Below are positions 19,279 through 28,564 of a DNA stretch of 64,000 nucleotides, in pieces; position 1 is the first letter of the stretch; the number at the start of each line of letters is the position of its first letter. The stretch spans positions 88,308 to 152,307 of the forward strand of contig JARUXA010000014.1 of NCBI GenBank assembly GCA_030433805.1, read 5' to 3'. Position numbers and translations under genes: made by a program. The notes beneath the pieces are model-generated. The model did not search any database. It had not been told where the DNA came from and saw only the letters and a list, made by a program, of their open reading frames with translations. Source of the stretch: Sphingomonas sp. PsM26. Lineage in GTDB: Bacteria; Pseudomonadota; Alphaproteobacteria; Sphingomonadales; Sphingomonadaceae.

Positions 19279-20211
19279 ATGGCGCCGCCTCGCAATCGGC
19301 GCCCGGGTTTTTCGCGGCGGGCGCAATATGGTTTGTTTCTCGGCTATGTGATTGCCGCCGCCGGTTCGCTGGTCGCTGCGGTGCTGTTGGCGCTGTCGGC
19401 GATCGATCCGCCGGCATTCGCCGTCCTGCGCGCAAGCGTCGCGGAAGTGACGACGCCCATATCGTCGGGCCTGTCGAGCGTCGGCCAGTGGTTCGGCGCA
19501 ATCCCCGGAAGTGTCGGCAGTTACTTCGGAGTGAAAGCCGAGAACGAGCGCCTGCACAAGCAACTGCGCGACCAGCACGCGCTGTTCATGCGCGCGCGTT
19601 CGCTCGGCTATGAGAATCGCCGCCTGGCCGCGCTGCTGCGACTGCGCGAGCGCATCGCCGAGCCCGTCGTCACTGCGCGCCTAGTGAGTTCGTCGGCCAC
19701 AAGCACGCGTCGCTTCGCAGTGCTCAATGCCGGATCCTGGCAGGGAGTCGCATCGAGCCAGCCGGTCGTCGGGCCGGATGGATTGGTGGGTCGCGTCCTG
19801 GAGACGGGGCCCAACAGCGCACGCGTGTTGTTGCTGACCGATCCGGAAAGCGTCGTGCCGGTCCGCCGGACCCGCGACGGCATGCCCGCGCTTGCGGCCG
19901 GGCGCGGCGACGGGCTGGTCGACATCCGCTCGGTCGCAACCGCAACCGCGCCGTTCGGACCGGGCGACGTCTTCGTGACTTCGGGTATCGGCGGGATCTA
20001 TCCCCCCGACGTTCCGGTCGCGCACGTCATCCGCCGTGGCCGCGAAGCCGGTCTTGCGCGAACCTATGCGCAGCCCGACACGCTCGACTATGCGATGGTC
20101 GAGCGCGCCTTCATGCCCGCCCCACCCCCGCTGACGGTCCCCAAGCCCGCGCCCAAGCCGACTCCCAAGCCAAAGCCCACACCGACTGCTGCGAAGCCAG
20201 CCACACGATGA
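19279..20211 (+). CDS. mreC: rod-shape-determining protein MreC
   Basis: Periplasmic scaffold of the elongasome, anchored in the inner membrane. The 310-residue protein has an N-terminal membrane helix (YGLFLGYVIAAAGSLVAAVL), a coiled coil with ENERLHKQLRDQ, and the beta-barrel domain (GPDGLVGRVLETGPNSARVL). The C-terminal Pro/Lys tail (KPAPKPTPKPKPTPTAAKP) is low-complexity. Start may be 19264 or 19279. The stop overlaps mreD (ATGA). Confidence 0.93.
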   Translation: MAPPRNRRPGFSRRAQYGLFLGYVIAAAGSLVAAVLLALSAIDPPAFAVLRASVAEVTTPISSGLSSVGQWFGAIPGSVGSYFGVKAENERLHKQLRDQHALFMRARSLGYENRRLAALLRLRERIAEPVVTARLVSSSATSTRRFAVLNAGSWQGVASSQPVVGPDGLVGRVLETGPNSARVLLLTDPESVVPVRRTRDGMPALAAGRGDGLVDIRSVATATAPFGPGDVFVTSGIGGIYPPDVPVAHVIRRGREAGLARTYAQPDTLDYAMVERAFMPAPPPLTVPKPAPKPTPKPKPTPTAAKPATR

Positions 20212-20717
20212 GCCAGATCCGCGGCCCCTTCGACGAGCCACCAGATACGAGCTTCTCGCGCTTCGTGCCCGCGCTGTCGGTCGTGATCGCCTCCACCTTC
20301 GCGGTGTGGCCCGTGATCGCAAGCTTCCCGGTGTTTCCCCCGCTCGGGCTGCTGATGCTGCTCGGCTGGCGGCTGTCGCGCCCGCTGAGCCTGCCGGTAT
20401 GGGCGGCGTTACCGCTCGGCCTGTATGACGATCTGCTGAGTGGACAACCGCTGGGCAATGCGATGCTGTTCTGGACATTGTGCTTTTTCATGATCGACCT
20501 GATCGACCAACGCGTCGTGTTCCGTGATTTCTGGCAGGACTGGCTGATCGCGGGCGGGTCGATCTGCTTCTGTCTGATCCTCGGTCGGCTCGTCGCTTCG
20601 CCGCTCGCGGCGCACGTCGACACGCTTTTGATGCTGCAGATTGCGGTAACCACCTTGTTGTTTCCCCTCGCGACGCGCATCTGCACGATGCTCACGCGCG
20701 AGGAGGAAACGGTGTGA
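20208..20717 (+). CDS. mreD: rod-shape-determining protein MreD
   Basis: Multi-span inner-membrane protein of the elongasome, 169 residues. It has about five hydrophobic segments, among them VVIASTFAVWPVIASFPVFP and MLFWTLCFFMIDLI. The family is poorly conserved, so the call rests on length, topology and position between mreC and mrdA, with both ends overlapping their neighbours. Confidence 0.88.
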   Translation: MSQIRGPFDEPPDTSFSRFVPALSVVIASTFAVWPVIASFPVFPPLGLLMLLGWRLSRPLSLPVWAALPLGLYDDLLSGQPLGNAMLFWTLCFFMIDLIDQRVVFRDFWQDWLIAGGSICFCLILGRLVASPLAAHVDTLLMLQIAVTTLLFPLATRICTMLTREEETV

Positions 20718-22813
20718 ACGGGCCGACCTTCGGCAATTCGAACAAGATGATGACCGAAGCCGCGCAAAGTTTCAGCTTTTCGCGGCGTGCGGTGCTGCTC
20801 GGCTTCGGCCAGGGTGCGGTGGGTCTGGCGCTGGCCGGGCGCATGGCGTGGCTGTCGGTGGCCGAGAACGAGCATTACACCACCCTGTCGGAGAGCAACC
20901 GCGTCAACATGACGCTGGTGCCGCCACGGCGGGGCTGGATCGTCGATCGCCACGGCGCGCCAATCGCCAACAACCGTACCGATTTCCGCGTCGACATCAT
21001 TCCCGACCGGCTCGAGGACAAGGACCGTGTGCTCGCGCTGCTGCGTGATATCCTGCGGTTGCCGCCCGAGGAGATGGAGCGGCTCAATGCGGACCTCGCC
21101 CATGCGGCGGGCTTCCAGCCCGTGCAGGTAGCCGAGAACCTCGACTGGGAGCGGTTCGCCGCGGTCAGCGTGCGGCTGCCCGAGCTCCCGGGCGTCGCCC
21201 CGACGCGGGGTTTCTCGCGCAGCTATCCGGCTGCGGCGGCGGTCGCGCATTTGACCGGCTATGTCGGTGCGGCTTCGGCCGATCAGTACAAGCAGACGCA
21301 CGATCAATTGATGGTCACACCGGGATTCAAGCTCGGCAAGGATGGACTTGAAAAGACGCTGGAAAAGACGCTGCGCGGGGTTGCAGGGCAGAAGCGCGTC
21401 GAGGTTACTGCGCGGGGCAAGCTGGTCGCCGAACTGGCGACCCGCCCCGACCAGCCCGGTCAGAATACGCGACTGACGATCGACGCAGGGTTGCAGGAAT
21501 ATGCGGCACGGCGGCTGGGAACCAACTCAGGGTCGGTTGTCGTGATCGATTGCCTGACCGGCGAGATGCTCGCGATGGTCTCGATGCCGGCCTATGATCC
21601 CAATGCCTTCTCCGACGGGATCAGTCATCTCGAGTGGAAGATGCTGTCGGATAACGACCATGTTCCGTTGATGAACAAGGTCCTGCAGGGGCTGTATCCG
21701 CCGGGATCGACGGTCAAGCCGATGAACGCGCTGGCATTGCTCGAGGCGGGCGTGGATCCGCGTCAGCGGATCAATTGCACCGGCGCGATGCGGCTCGGGA
21801 CCGGGGTGTTCCATTGCCACAAGAAGCGTGGGCATGGTCCGCTCGACATGAAGAACGCGGTGATGCAAAGCTGCGACATCTATTTCTACGAGATGGTCCG
21901 TCGGCTCGGCTACGACCGGATCGCGCCGATCGCGCGGACGGTCGGACTGGGACAGAAGTTCGACTTGCCGTTCGGTTCGCAACGCTATGGCACAATGCCA
22001 GATCCCGCGTGGAAGTTACGGAAATACAAGGCAGACTGGACCGTCGCGGATTCATTGAATGCGTCGATTGGCCAGGGCTATGTACTGTCCAATCCGCTGC
22101 AACTGGCGGTGATGGCCGCGCGACTGGCATCGGGCAAACATCTCGAACCCAGCATTCTGGCCAGCCAGATCCATCATAACGCGGCACCCCTGCCCTATGA
22201 TGCCGCGCATCTCGCGCTGGTCCGCGATGCGATGTACGGCGTCGTCAACCAGGGCGGCACCGGCGGCGCGGCGCGCATGCTGATCCCGGGCGTGTCGATC
22301 GCGGCGAAGACCGGCACCGCGCAGGTCCGCCGCATCTCGATGGCAGAGCGTGGATCCGGCGTGCTCAAGAACGCGTCGCTGCCGTTCAAGCTACGCGATC
22401 ACGCGTTGTTCGTGTGCTTCGCGCCAGCCGACAATCCGCGGTACGCCGCCAGCGTCGTGCTGGAGCATGGCGGCCATACCGTACGCAATCTCGATTCACC
22501 GTTGATCGGCCGCGACATCATGACGTGGCTGTTCGACCGCGACCGCGCGATCGCATCGCTGGCGGAGGCCGAGCCGACCTGGGGCGGCGACATTCGTACG
22601 CGCATGGCCGCCGAGAGCGCGGCTTACCGCGCAGCCAATGCGCCCAAGCCCGCGGCGGTCCAGACCGAGCTTGGAGCCCCCGCGCCGACAGACGCCCCAG
22701 CCGTCCGTGCAGCGGCGGCGGCCGACGCAGCGGCGGCAGAGGCGCTCGCCAACTCGGCAGCGGCCGGTAATACCGTCGCGGAGTCGGGCAGCACGGAGCA
22801 CGACCTGGAATGA
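20714..22813 (+). CDS. mrdA: peptidoglycan transpeptidase PBP2
   Basis: Elongasome-specific transpeptidase in the inner membrane, partner of RodA. The 699-residue protein has an N-terminal anchor (RRAVLLGFGQGAVGLALAG), a pedestal domain and a transpeptidase domain. Active-site Ser-x-x-Lys is in PPGSTVKPMNAL, the SxN-equivalent is SCD in QSCDIYFYEMV, and KTG is in AAKTGTAQV. The Ala/Glu-rich tail of about 70 residues is extra. Start GTG 20714 overlaps mreD; an ATG at 20747 is possible. Confidence 0.96.
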   Translation: MNGPTFGNSNKMMTEAAQSFSFSRRAVLLGFGQGAVGLALAGRMAWLSVAENEHYTTLSESNRVNMTLVPPRRGWIVDRHGAPIANNRTDFRVDIIPDRLEDKDRVLALLRDILRLPPEEMERLNADLAHAAGFQPVQVAENLDWERFAAVSVRLPELPGVAPTRGFSRSYPAAAAVAHLTGYVGAASADQYKQTHDQLMVTPGFKLGKDGLEKTLEKTLRGVAGQKRVEVTARGKLVAELATRPDQPGQNTRLTIDAGLQEYAARRLGTNSGSVVVIDCLTGEMLAMVSMPAYDPNAFSDGISHLEWKMLSDNDHVPLMNKVLQGLYPPGSTVKPMNALALLEAGVDPRQRINCTGAMRLGTGVFHCHKKRGHGPLDMKNAVMQSCDIYFYEMVRRLGYDRIAPIARTVGLGQKFDLPFGSQRYGTMPDPAWKLRKYKADWTVADSLNASIGQGYVLSNPLQLAVMAARLASGKHLEPSILASQIHHNAAPLPYDAAHLALVRDAMYGVVNQGGTGGAARMLIPGVSIAAKTGTAQVRRISMAERGSGVLKNASLPFKLRDHALFVCFAPADNPRYAASVVLEHGGHTVRNLDSPLIGRDIMTWLFDRDRAIASLAEAEPTWGGDIRTRMAAESAAYRAANAPKPAAVQTELGAPAPTDAPAVRAAAAADAAAAEALANSAAAGNTVAESGSTEHDLE

Positions 22814-23925
22814 GCAGCCGCAGCATCGTCCCCGCCCCGCTGATCCAGCTCCCGTGGAAGATCATCCTGCTGGTGCTGGCGATCGGGTGTTTCGACCTCC
22901 TGATCCTCTATTCCGCCGCGGGCGGGAGCATCAAGCCGTGGGCAATGTCGCAGGGGATCCGCTTCTTCATGCTGCTGGGCGGGGCACTCGCGCTGGCGCG
23001 CGTCCCGGAACGCTGGTGGCAGACCGGCGCGCTGCCGGCCTATGTCTTGTTGTGCATCATGCTGGTGCTGGTCGAACTGGTCGGGGCGGTGCGCGGCGGC
23101 GGCCAGCGCTGGCTCGACGTCGGGTTCATGCGCCTGCAACCATCCGAGCTGATGAAGCCGTGCATCGTGCTGGCTTGCGCCAAATTCTACGACATGCTGC
23201 CGCCCAATGAAACCAGGCGGTTCAGCGCGATCTGGCCCGCGGCGATCCTGATCCTGCTGCCCGCCGCGCTGGTGATGAAACAGCCCGACCTCGGCACCGC
23301 ACTGATGATCACGATCGGCGGGATCACGGTGATGTTCCTCGCCGGCGTCCCGCTGCGCTTGTTCATCGGGGGAGCGCTCGCGCTCGGTGCGGCGGTACCG
23401 ATCGCGTTCAACTTCGTACTGCACGAATATCAGCGCAACCGCATCCTCGTCTTCCTCGATCCCGAAAGCGATCCGCTCGGGATTGGCTACCACATCAGCC
23501 AGTCCAAGATCGCAATCGGATCGGGCGGGATCTTCGGCAAGGGGTTCCTCAACGGCACCCAGAGCCATCTGGACTATCTTCCCGAGGGCCACACCGACTT
23601 CGCGCTGGCGACGATGATGGAGGAATGGGGGCTGGTCGGCGGAGTGCTGCTGATCGTCGCGTTCGTGCTGATCGTGCAATGGGGCGTGTCGACCGCGCTG
23701 CAGGCGCAATCGCGCTTCGCCAAGCTGACCGCCGCGGGACTGGCTGCGACGATCTTCTATTATGTCGCGATCAACATGGCGATGGTGATGGGCATGGCGC
23801 CGGTCGTCGGCGTGCCGCTGCCGCTGATCAGCAACGGCGGGTCGAGCCAGATGACGTTCATGCTGTGCCTGGGGATCCTGATGTCGATCGACCGATCGAA
23901 CCGCAGAAAAGAGACGCGCTGGTAG
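22810..23925 (+). CDS. rodA: peptidoglycan glycosyltransferase RodA (SEDS family)
   Basis: Polymerises lipid II during lateral growth together with PBP2. The 371-residue protein has about ten membrane spans and the SEDS motifs QRWLDVGFMRLQPSELMK, GTQSHLDYLPEGHTDFALA and VGVPLPLISNGGSSQM. Its ATG overlaps the mrdA stop. Last gene of the operon; tRNA-Lys follows after 110 bp. Confidence 0.96.
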   Translation: MSSRSIVPAPLIQLPWKIILLVLAIGCFDLLILYSAAGGSIKPWAMSQGIRFFMLLGGALALARVPERWWQTGALPAYVLLCIMLVLVELVGAVRGGGQRWLDVGFMRLQPSELMKPCIVLACAKFYDMLPPNETRRFSAIWPAAILILLPAALVMKQPDLGTALMITIGGITVMFLAGVPLRLFIGGALALGAAVPIAFNFVLHEYQRNRILVFLDPESDPLGIGYHISQSKIAIGSGGIFGKGFLNGTQSHLDYLPEGHTDFALATMMEEWGLVGGVLLIVAFVLIVQWGVSTALQAQSRFAKLTAAGLAATIFYYVAINMAMVMGMAPVVGVPLPLISNGGSSQMTFMLCLGILMSIDRSNRRKETRW

Positions 23926-24034
23926 TTTTTTTGCGGTGCGGTGTAAAAAAGGGTTTGCAACCTCCGCCCACACTGCTAACCGACCGCTTCCCGGCAACGA
24001 CAGCGCTTCGGCACTGTCCCTACCAAGCGGGAAT

Positions 24035-24110
<76 letters not shown>

Positions 24111-24191
24111 CTCTTCATATTGGAATCCCTAGGTTTTCTGCCGAAGCGCGCGAGCGCTCCGACATGTTCTCCGACACGCTTTCCGACAAAC

Positions 24192-25463
24192 TCATTTCGT
24201 TCTCGCTTCGTCCAGAGCCCCGATTGCGGCAATATGGCGGCGTCGTGCGCCTGCGATCCGCCGCGCTTTTTCGGCGTTCGCCTTGTTGTAAATCCGGGTG
24301 ACGGCGAGTGTCTTGTGACCGGAAACCGGCCGCACGTCGTCTTCGCCCGCATCGCCAATCTCGGTGATGCCGCCATGCCGAAAGCCGGTGAACGTCATGT
24401 CTTTGGGAAGCCCCGCGGCGTCGCAGATCTTGCGATGGACGTTCGACATGCGCCGCTCGACGTAGCGATTGCCGCTGCGCTCCTCGACAACGATCGGGCC
24501 GGTGGCGGACTTCGTCGCCGCGCGCGACCGCGCAAGTTCTTCTTCGAGTTCAGGATAGAGCGGCACGCGCTCGACGCCGCCCCCCTCGCCCGGAACCTCT
24601 TCGAATAGCGGCAGCGTCACAGGGTTGCCGGTCTTGGACTGAACGAGCGTGATCTCGACCCCGGGCTGGTAGCCTTCCCAAACGATCGCGGCGCGGTCCG
24701 GCGCGTCCGGATCGATATAGCCAAAGGCATCGGACACCCGCTGGCATCCCTCGAAGCACAGCGCGGCGGCGGTTGCCATCGACTGGAAGCCCATCTCGAC
24801 TGCCTTCGCGCGGTAGGCGGTGTATTCGGCGCGCGACGTCGCCCGGTTGCCCTTGGCCGCGGTGCTCGTGAGCCCCATTCCCATGAACGGGTTCTCCTTG
24901 ACCCCGGTCACCTTGTAATGTCGCGCCGCCCACGACCAGACCAGCCGACAGACCTGCATGGCATAGCTCGCCTGGCGCGGTCCGGTATCGGCGCGCAGCA
25001 TTTCATAGAGCCGGTCGGAGGCGGCGGCATCGACGTCGGCGGCACGGCGCTTGCCGAACGGCGGCGCGCCTTTCTTCGTCTCGCGCGCGGCGAGCATATC
25101 CATCAGCTTCCCGTAATCGGCCCGGGTCTTCGCCTTCTTGGAGGTGAAGCGCGCCTGCTTACGGTACCACTGGAACAGCCACTCAACGCTGCCTGGGACC
25201 ATCGACGCCCCTTCCGCGCCCTTGCGCCAGTCGGTTAGCGCCGCGTTCAGCAACTGCGCTTTGCGATGCACCTCAGCCAGATCCGAGCCAAGCTTTTCCG
25301 AGGCAAGGAGCATCGGTTTGCCGTTACGAATGGCGGGCACCATCGCCCCGGTCTTCTCGTCTTTCACCGGGCGCGCCCATGTAGGCAGTTCCCAATAATA
25401 GACGGGCTCACCGGCCGCATTGCGGAGCTTGCGGACGTAGGCTGGAAGACGATCGAGTGCCAT
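24192..25463 (-). CDS. int: prophage tyrosine integrase
   Basis: Site-specific recombinase that inserts and excises the prophage at tRNA-Lys. About 423 residues, counting from the ATG at 25463, which shares bases with the stop of the upstream gene (TGATG). The catalytic part shows Arg in FEGCQRVSDAFGY, TGFRHGG (second Arg; the usual preceding His is replaced by Thr), SGHKTLAVTRIY with the His and nucleophilic Tyr. The N-terminal half holds the arm- and core-binding domains (ARPVKDEKTGAMVPAIRNGK). Last gene of the leftward operon. Confidence 0.9.
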   Translation of the reverse strand: MALDRLPAYVRKLRNAAGEPVYYWELPTWARPVKDEKTGAMVPAIRNGKPMLLASEKLGSDLAEVHRKAQLLNAALTDWRKGAEGASMVPGSVEWLFQWYRKQARFTSKKAKTRADYGKLMDMLAARETKKGAPPFGKRRAADVDAAASDRLYEMLRADTGPRQASYAMQVCRLVWSWAARHYKVTGVKENPFMGMGLTSTAAKGNRATSRAEYTAYRAKAVEMGFQSMATAAALCFEGCQRVSDAFGYIDPDAPDRAAIVWEGYQPGVEITLVQSKTGNPVTLPLFEEVPGEGGGVERVPLYPELEEELARSRAATKSATGPIVVEERSGNRYVERRMSNVHRKICDAAGLPKDMTFTGFRHGGITEIGDAGEDDVRPVSGHKTLAVTRIYNKANAEKARRIAGARRRHIAAIGALDEARTK

Positions 25464-25702
25464 CAGTCGAACCATCCGTCCGTGCCGGTGGCCGAGCCGC
25501 TCTCAAACATAGCAGCCACCGCCGCGTCCAGATCCGAACGCCGCGCGATTGCTGCGCCGTTGCGGCCGCGCGGCACGAAGCGCACGGTGCCTCGGTCGCG
25601 CCACTCCTTGATCTGCGCCACGCTGACGCGGGTGTATTCGAGCGCTTCGGATTCCGTGAGCGCGGCGGGCCAGTCGGGCAGCGCGGCTAGAGCGCGGGTC
25701 AT
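25463..25702 (-). CDS. small helix-turn-helix protein, excisionase candidate
   Basis: A 79-residue protein with the MerR/excisionase-like segment LTESEALEYTRVSVAQIKEW followed by RDRGTVRFVPRGRNGAAIA. Such proteins bend att DNA and direct excision. It lies immediately upstream of the integrase and overlaps both neighbours (ATGA, TGATG), the normal place of xis. Function is inferred from position and fold. Confidence 0.65.
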   Translation of the reverse strand: MTRALAALPDWPAALTESEALEYTRVSVAQIKEWRDRGTVRFVPRGRNGAAIARRSDLDAAVAAMFESGSATGTDGWFD

Positions 25703-25947
25703 TGAGTGGGCTCCTCGTCCCAATGCTTGTTCAGGATATCGACGACGCGGCGGGCGATCGCTTCTGGCTTGTTCGCGTATGCCGAGACGATCAGGACCGG
25801 GAAGTTCAGGCTATAGCTGGTGCTGCCGCTCTCGGTCCGGACCGGCGCGCTCTGGTAGAGCACCGCCCAAGCCGTTCGGTCTGCCGGGTCGAGGTTGCGC
25901 AGGTAGGCGGTCTGGTCGGCTGACCAGCACTGGTGTCCGTCAGACAT
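25699..25947 (-). CDS. hypothetical phage protein
   Basis: An 82-residue protein, SDGHQCWSADQTAYLRNLDP at the start and ending NKHWDEEPTQ. No motif that I recognise. It is part of the leftward operon; its stop overlaps the start of the next gene, and its first codons overlap the preceding gene by 8 bases. Confidence 0.6.
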   Translation of the reverse strand: MSDGHQCWSADQTAYLRNLDPADRTAWAVLYQSAPVRTESGSTSYSLNFPVLIVSAYANKPEAIARRVVDILNKHWDEEPTQ

Positions 25948-26227
25948 GATCGACCTCCGTCGCCGTCAGCGCGTCACCTGACGCCGACACCAGCATCAGC
26001 GCGGGCTCGAACCGTTGCGAGTTCCAGTGAGGATCTCCCCACGGCGTCGAAACGCCGACGTCGTAGCCAGTCTGGCCGTCGCGCTCGGCAATGCCCTGTA
26101 CGACGTAGAGCTTCCCCGCGACGAGCAGGTCCTCGGCGTAGTGCTGATCCATGTACCAGTCGGCCCAGTCTGGCCGGGACGTTGCGTCGATGCAGCGAAC
26201 GATATCGCCGGTTGCGACCCCGCTCAT
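25940..26227 (-). CDS. hypothetical phage protein
   Basis: A 95-residue protein beginning MSGVATGDIVRCIDATSRPD, with a beta-rich, SH3-like composition (ELLVAGKLYVVQGI-type strand, GYDVGVSTPWG). The start ATG 26227 overlaps the upstream stop (ATGA), so it is preferred over the longer frame. No assigned function. Confidence 0.6.
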   Translation of the reverse strand: MSGVATGDIVRCIDATSRPDWADWYMDQHYAEDLLVAGKLYVVQGIAERDGQTGYDVGVSTPWGDPHWNSQRFEPALMLVSASGDALTATEVDHV

Positions 26228-26685
26228 CGGATCACCTGTCCGGAAGTGTCCGCGCTCGACCGAGGCTCGCTCTCCCACAAACCAGGCGGATCGAACCGAC
26301 TGAAACCCCTCGAGGGTTGATCGACTGCCAGGCGGTGAGGCAGCCCGACCTTCTCCGATGTCGCATTAAACTTGGCAGCGGTGGCTTGGGCCAGATCGAT
26401 CCCATAATAGGCGGCCAGCTTGTCGAGGCAGACGACCACGTCGCCGATCTCCTCGGCAAGATCCTCCACGGTGGCGCGCGAACCCCGCCAGCCCTGCGCT
26501 TCCCGGTGCAGCTTCTTGACGACGTTCAGCGCCTCGCCGACCTCGCCGCCAAGCTCGGTGGCGTGAAACAAGCCGCAAGGTAGCTCGGTCTCGCTGCACC
26601 AGGTCGTCATCCGGTCCGCAGAGACACGACGCAGCTGGGTTAGGAAGTCCTCGCGCGTCGGCGCGGCGGTGGGGGTGTCGTTCAT
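26224..26685 (-). CDS. MazG-like nucleotide pyrophosphohydrolase
   Basis: A 153-residue protein with the all-alpha NTP-PPase signature: ELGGEVGEALNVVKKL (ExxE) and DLAEEIGDVVVCLDKLA (ExxD). This family hydrolyses (d)NTPs or related signalling nucleotides. In phages it may purge modified nucleotides or lower alarmone levels. The short C-terminal tail (PSRGFSRFDPPGLWESEP) is outside the domain. Leftward early operon. Confidence 0.8.
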   Translation of the reverse strand: MNDTPTAAPTREDFLTQLRRVSADRMTTWCSETELPCGLFHATELGGEVGEALNVVKKLHREAQGWRGSRATVEDLAEEIGDVVVCLDKLAAYYGIDLAQATAAKFNATSEKVGLPHRLAVDQPSRGFSRFDPPGLWESEPRSSADTSGQVIR

Positions 26686-27596
26686 GCTGCCATCTCCGCA
26701 AATAGCCCGTGCTGGGTGTCATAGAAATCGGAGCGCAGCGCCTTCGCGCTGGGATTGTAATCCGCCCATTCCGTCGATCGCCAACGATGTGTGTTCGTCC
26801 AGCGCTGCATCTGGCGAAGGCGCTGACCGCTGCCCCAATCGTACCGAACCCAAGGATCGCGGGTCGACGCGTTGAGCTTCATGATCGGCTGGGCGTACGG
26901 CTCCCCGCCCCACGCGATCACGTCGCGGACGCGCTGTAGGCATTCAGCCTCGGGCTCGTTGCCGATCAGCACGTAGACTTGGATCTTGCGCGAACTGACG
27001 CCGCGATCGCGCAGCATCTTGCAGACGCGGCGCACGTCCTCACGTTCGCGCGTCTCGTCATACGCGAACCGCCACACGCCTTGGTTGATTGGTGCCCAAC
27101 GCTCGAAAACCCCGCCGTCGAATGTCTTTGGCTCGAACCCGCTGTTGGCGTCGAGCAAAGGCACGTCAGCCATCTGGTAGCGCTCGATGATGTGCCGCTG
27201 ATAGTCAGCGGGGAGTGCTGAGAGGTTGTTGTCGGTCAGCACCGGGCGAACCGGGAAGTCCGGTAGATAGGTGAAGGTCTTCCCCTCCATCGCAGGCACG
27301 ATGCAGAATGAACAACCTACCGGGCAACCCCGGCTTGCAGTGGTCGCCATTGGATTGTGTCGTGCAATCGCGTCTGGCGCGTCGCCGCCTACTTCCGCAA
27401 CACGCTCAAGCATCGACTTGCCGCGGAACAGCGCCGGACCTCCAGCACGAACCTTGTAGCCCTCAGCTTTGAGCATCGAAGCGCGCGCGAACGCCTCGTC
27501 CAGCTTCCAGGTGAATACGACCGACAGAAACGCCGTGTCGCCTTCGATCCATTCCGCTAGCCCGTTCGACCATTTTCCAAGCGAGTACCCGCTCAC
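26682..27596 (-). CDS. phage radical SAM protein of unknown substrate
   Basis: A 304-residue protein with the [4Fe-4S]-binding CxxxCxxC motif in SRGCPVGCSFCIVPAMEGK, placed after about 85 residues, and a conserved back half (QVYVLIGNEPEAECLQRVRD, MKLNASTRDPWVRYDWGSGQ). GTG 27596 overlaps the upstream stop (GTGA), and the sequence upstream of it in frame is not protein-like. Radical SAM enzymes of this shape recur in phage early operons without a known role. Confidence 0.75.
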   Translation of the reverse strand: MSGYSLGKWSNGLAEWIEGDTAFLSVVFTWKLDEAFARASMLKAEGYKVRAGGPALFRGKSMLERVAEVGGDAPDAIARHNPMATTASRGCPVGCSFCIVPAMEGKTFTYLPDFPVRPVLTDNNLSALPADYQRHIIERYQMADVPLLDANSGFEPKTFDGGVFERWAPINQGVWRFAYDETREREDVRRVCKMLRDRGVSSRKIQVYVLIGNEPEAECLQRVRDVIAWGGEPYAQPIMKLNASTRDPWVRYDWGSGQRLRQMQRWTNTHRWRSTEWADYNPSAKALRSDFYDTQHGLFAEMAA

Positions 27597-28129
27597 GACA
27601 TGATCACCTTTAGCGATGCAGTCCGGCCCCGGCGCAACACCGCGCCGATGAGCAGCACCCCTGCAAGCATGAAGAACCAGGTCTTCGGCTCGGGCAGAGC
27701 GGACACCGGCGCATCGTTGGTCGGTTTGGCGATTGGGGTGCCGGCGGCGGGCGGCGCGGTACCGACCCCGCCTGCCCCGCCCGGTCGAACGAACCCGATC
27801 GACGACGCTTGGACAGCACCACCCCACGGCGATCGCGCGGCGCTCTGCATCGTCTGGCCGGACAGGACCGCGTCCTCGAAGTCGCTGTCCATCGCCACCA
27901 GTGGGCGAGACAGGTCAGGAAGCGCGGCGATCGTCGCGATGCCGGACGGTGGGCAGACCGGTACCGCGGCGCGGGCCCGTGCGGGAGCATGCCGCTTGTG
28001 CTTGACCGCCACCCGATGCGTCACGGCCTTCGCGATGCGATCGTGCGCGACGTAGGTCACCGGTGCGACCACGCTGCAGGCCAGGCCGAACAGCGCCGCC
28101 TGCTTGAGGATCATAGCGCGACCGATCAT
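27593..28129 (-). CDS. PEP-CTERM-like anchored protein in the phage early operon
   Basis: A 178-residue protein. The N-terminal hydrophobic segment (LKQAALFGLACSVVAPVTYV) can serve as signal or anchor. The C-terminus has the tripartite PEP-CTERM sorting pattern: LPEPKTWFFMLAG, a hydrophobic helix, and the basic RRGR. The middle is low-complexity (Ala/Pro/Gly). PEP-CTERM proteins are normally chromosomal exopolysaccharide-associated proteins processed by exosortase, so its presence between phage genes, coupled at both ends by ATGA/GTGA overlaps, is unusual. Confidence 0.6.
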   Translation of the reverse strand: MIGRAMILKQAALFGLACSVVAPVTYVAHDRIAKAVTHRVAVKHKRHAPARARAAVPVCPPSGIATIAALPDLSRPLVAMDSDFEDAVLSGQTMQSAARSPWGGAVQASSIGFVRPGGAGGVGTAPPAAGTPIAKPTNDAPVSALPEPKTWFFMLAGVLLIGAVLRRGRTASLKVIMS

Positions 28130-28341
28130 GACGGCCTCCGCAGATCGGCGAGCGCGCGCGTCAGATCCATGCTCGCGCGACGGACTGCACCGCCATCCTT
28201 CGGCGGGATGCTGTCGTCGAGGAAGGTGCCGCCGTCCGCGCGCCAGTCGGCGGGACATTCGACCGGCTCAGGTACCGCTTTCGCCCGCTCGAGGAAGCGC
28301 TCAGCCTCCGCAATCGCCACCTTAAGGGTGTCGCGATTCAT
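28126..28341 (-). CDS. hypothetical phage protein
   Basis: A 71-residue, charged protein (MNRDTLKVAIAEAERFLERA at the start, mostly helical). Its stop overlaps the start of the PEP-CTERM-like gene. A gap or weak gene lies upstream. No family recognised. Confidence 0.55.
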   Translation of the reverse strand: MNRDTLKVAIAEAERFLERAKAVPEPVECPADWRADGGTFLDDSIPPKDGGAVRRASMDLTRALADLRRPS

Positions 28342-28342
28342 T

Positions 28343-28564
28343 TCATGGTTCCTTTCGGTGAGGGGGCATCTTTGCCGTCAGGCGGAGACGAGATGCCGCC
28401 CGCACAGAGGTCGACTGATCCGAGGCGTTTGCGCCGCGTACGGCTCGAGCCCTGCTGTGAAAATTGCTGCGCCAATTCCGTGTCCTTCTAGCTGTCGAGA
28501 CAGGGACATTGGGCGAGGCTGATCGAAAGTATGGGGTCGGTCTGGTGGCGGTGCCTTGCGTCAT
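28343..28564 (-). CDS. doubtful small gene
   Basis: A 73-codon frame whose ATG overlaps the stop of the Gp37/Gp68-like gene (ATGA) and which fills the only gap in the operon. The translation is rich in Arg, Ser and Thr (YFRSASPNVPVSTARRTRNW) and does not look like a folded protein. Kept because of the overlap and lack of any rival frame. Confidence 0.3.
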   Translation of the reverse strand: MTQGTATRPTPYFRSASPNVPVSTARRTRNWRSNFHSRARAVRGANASDQSTSVRAASRLRLTAKMPPHRKEP

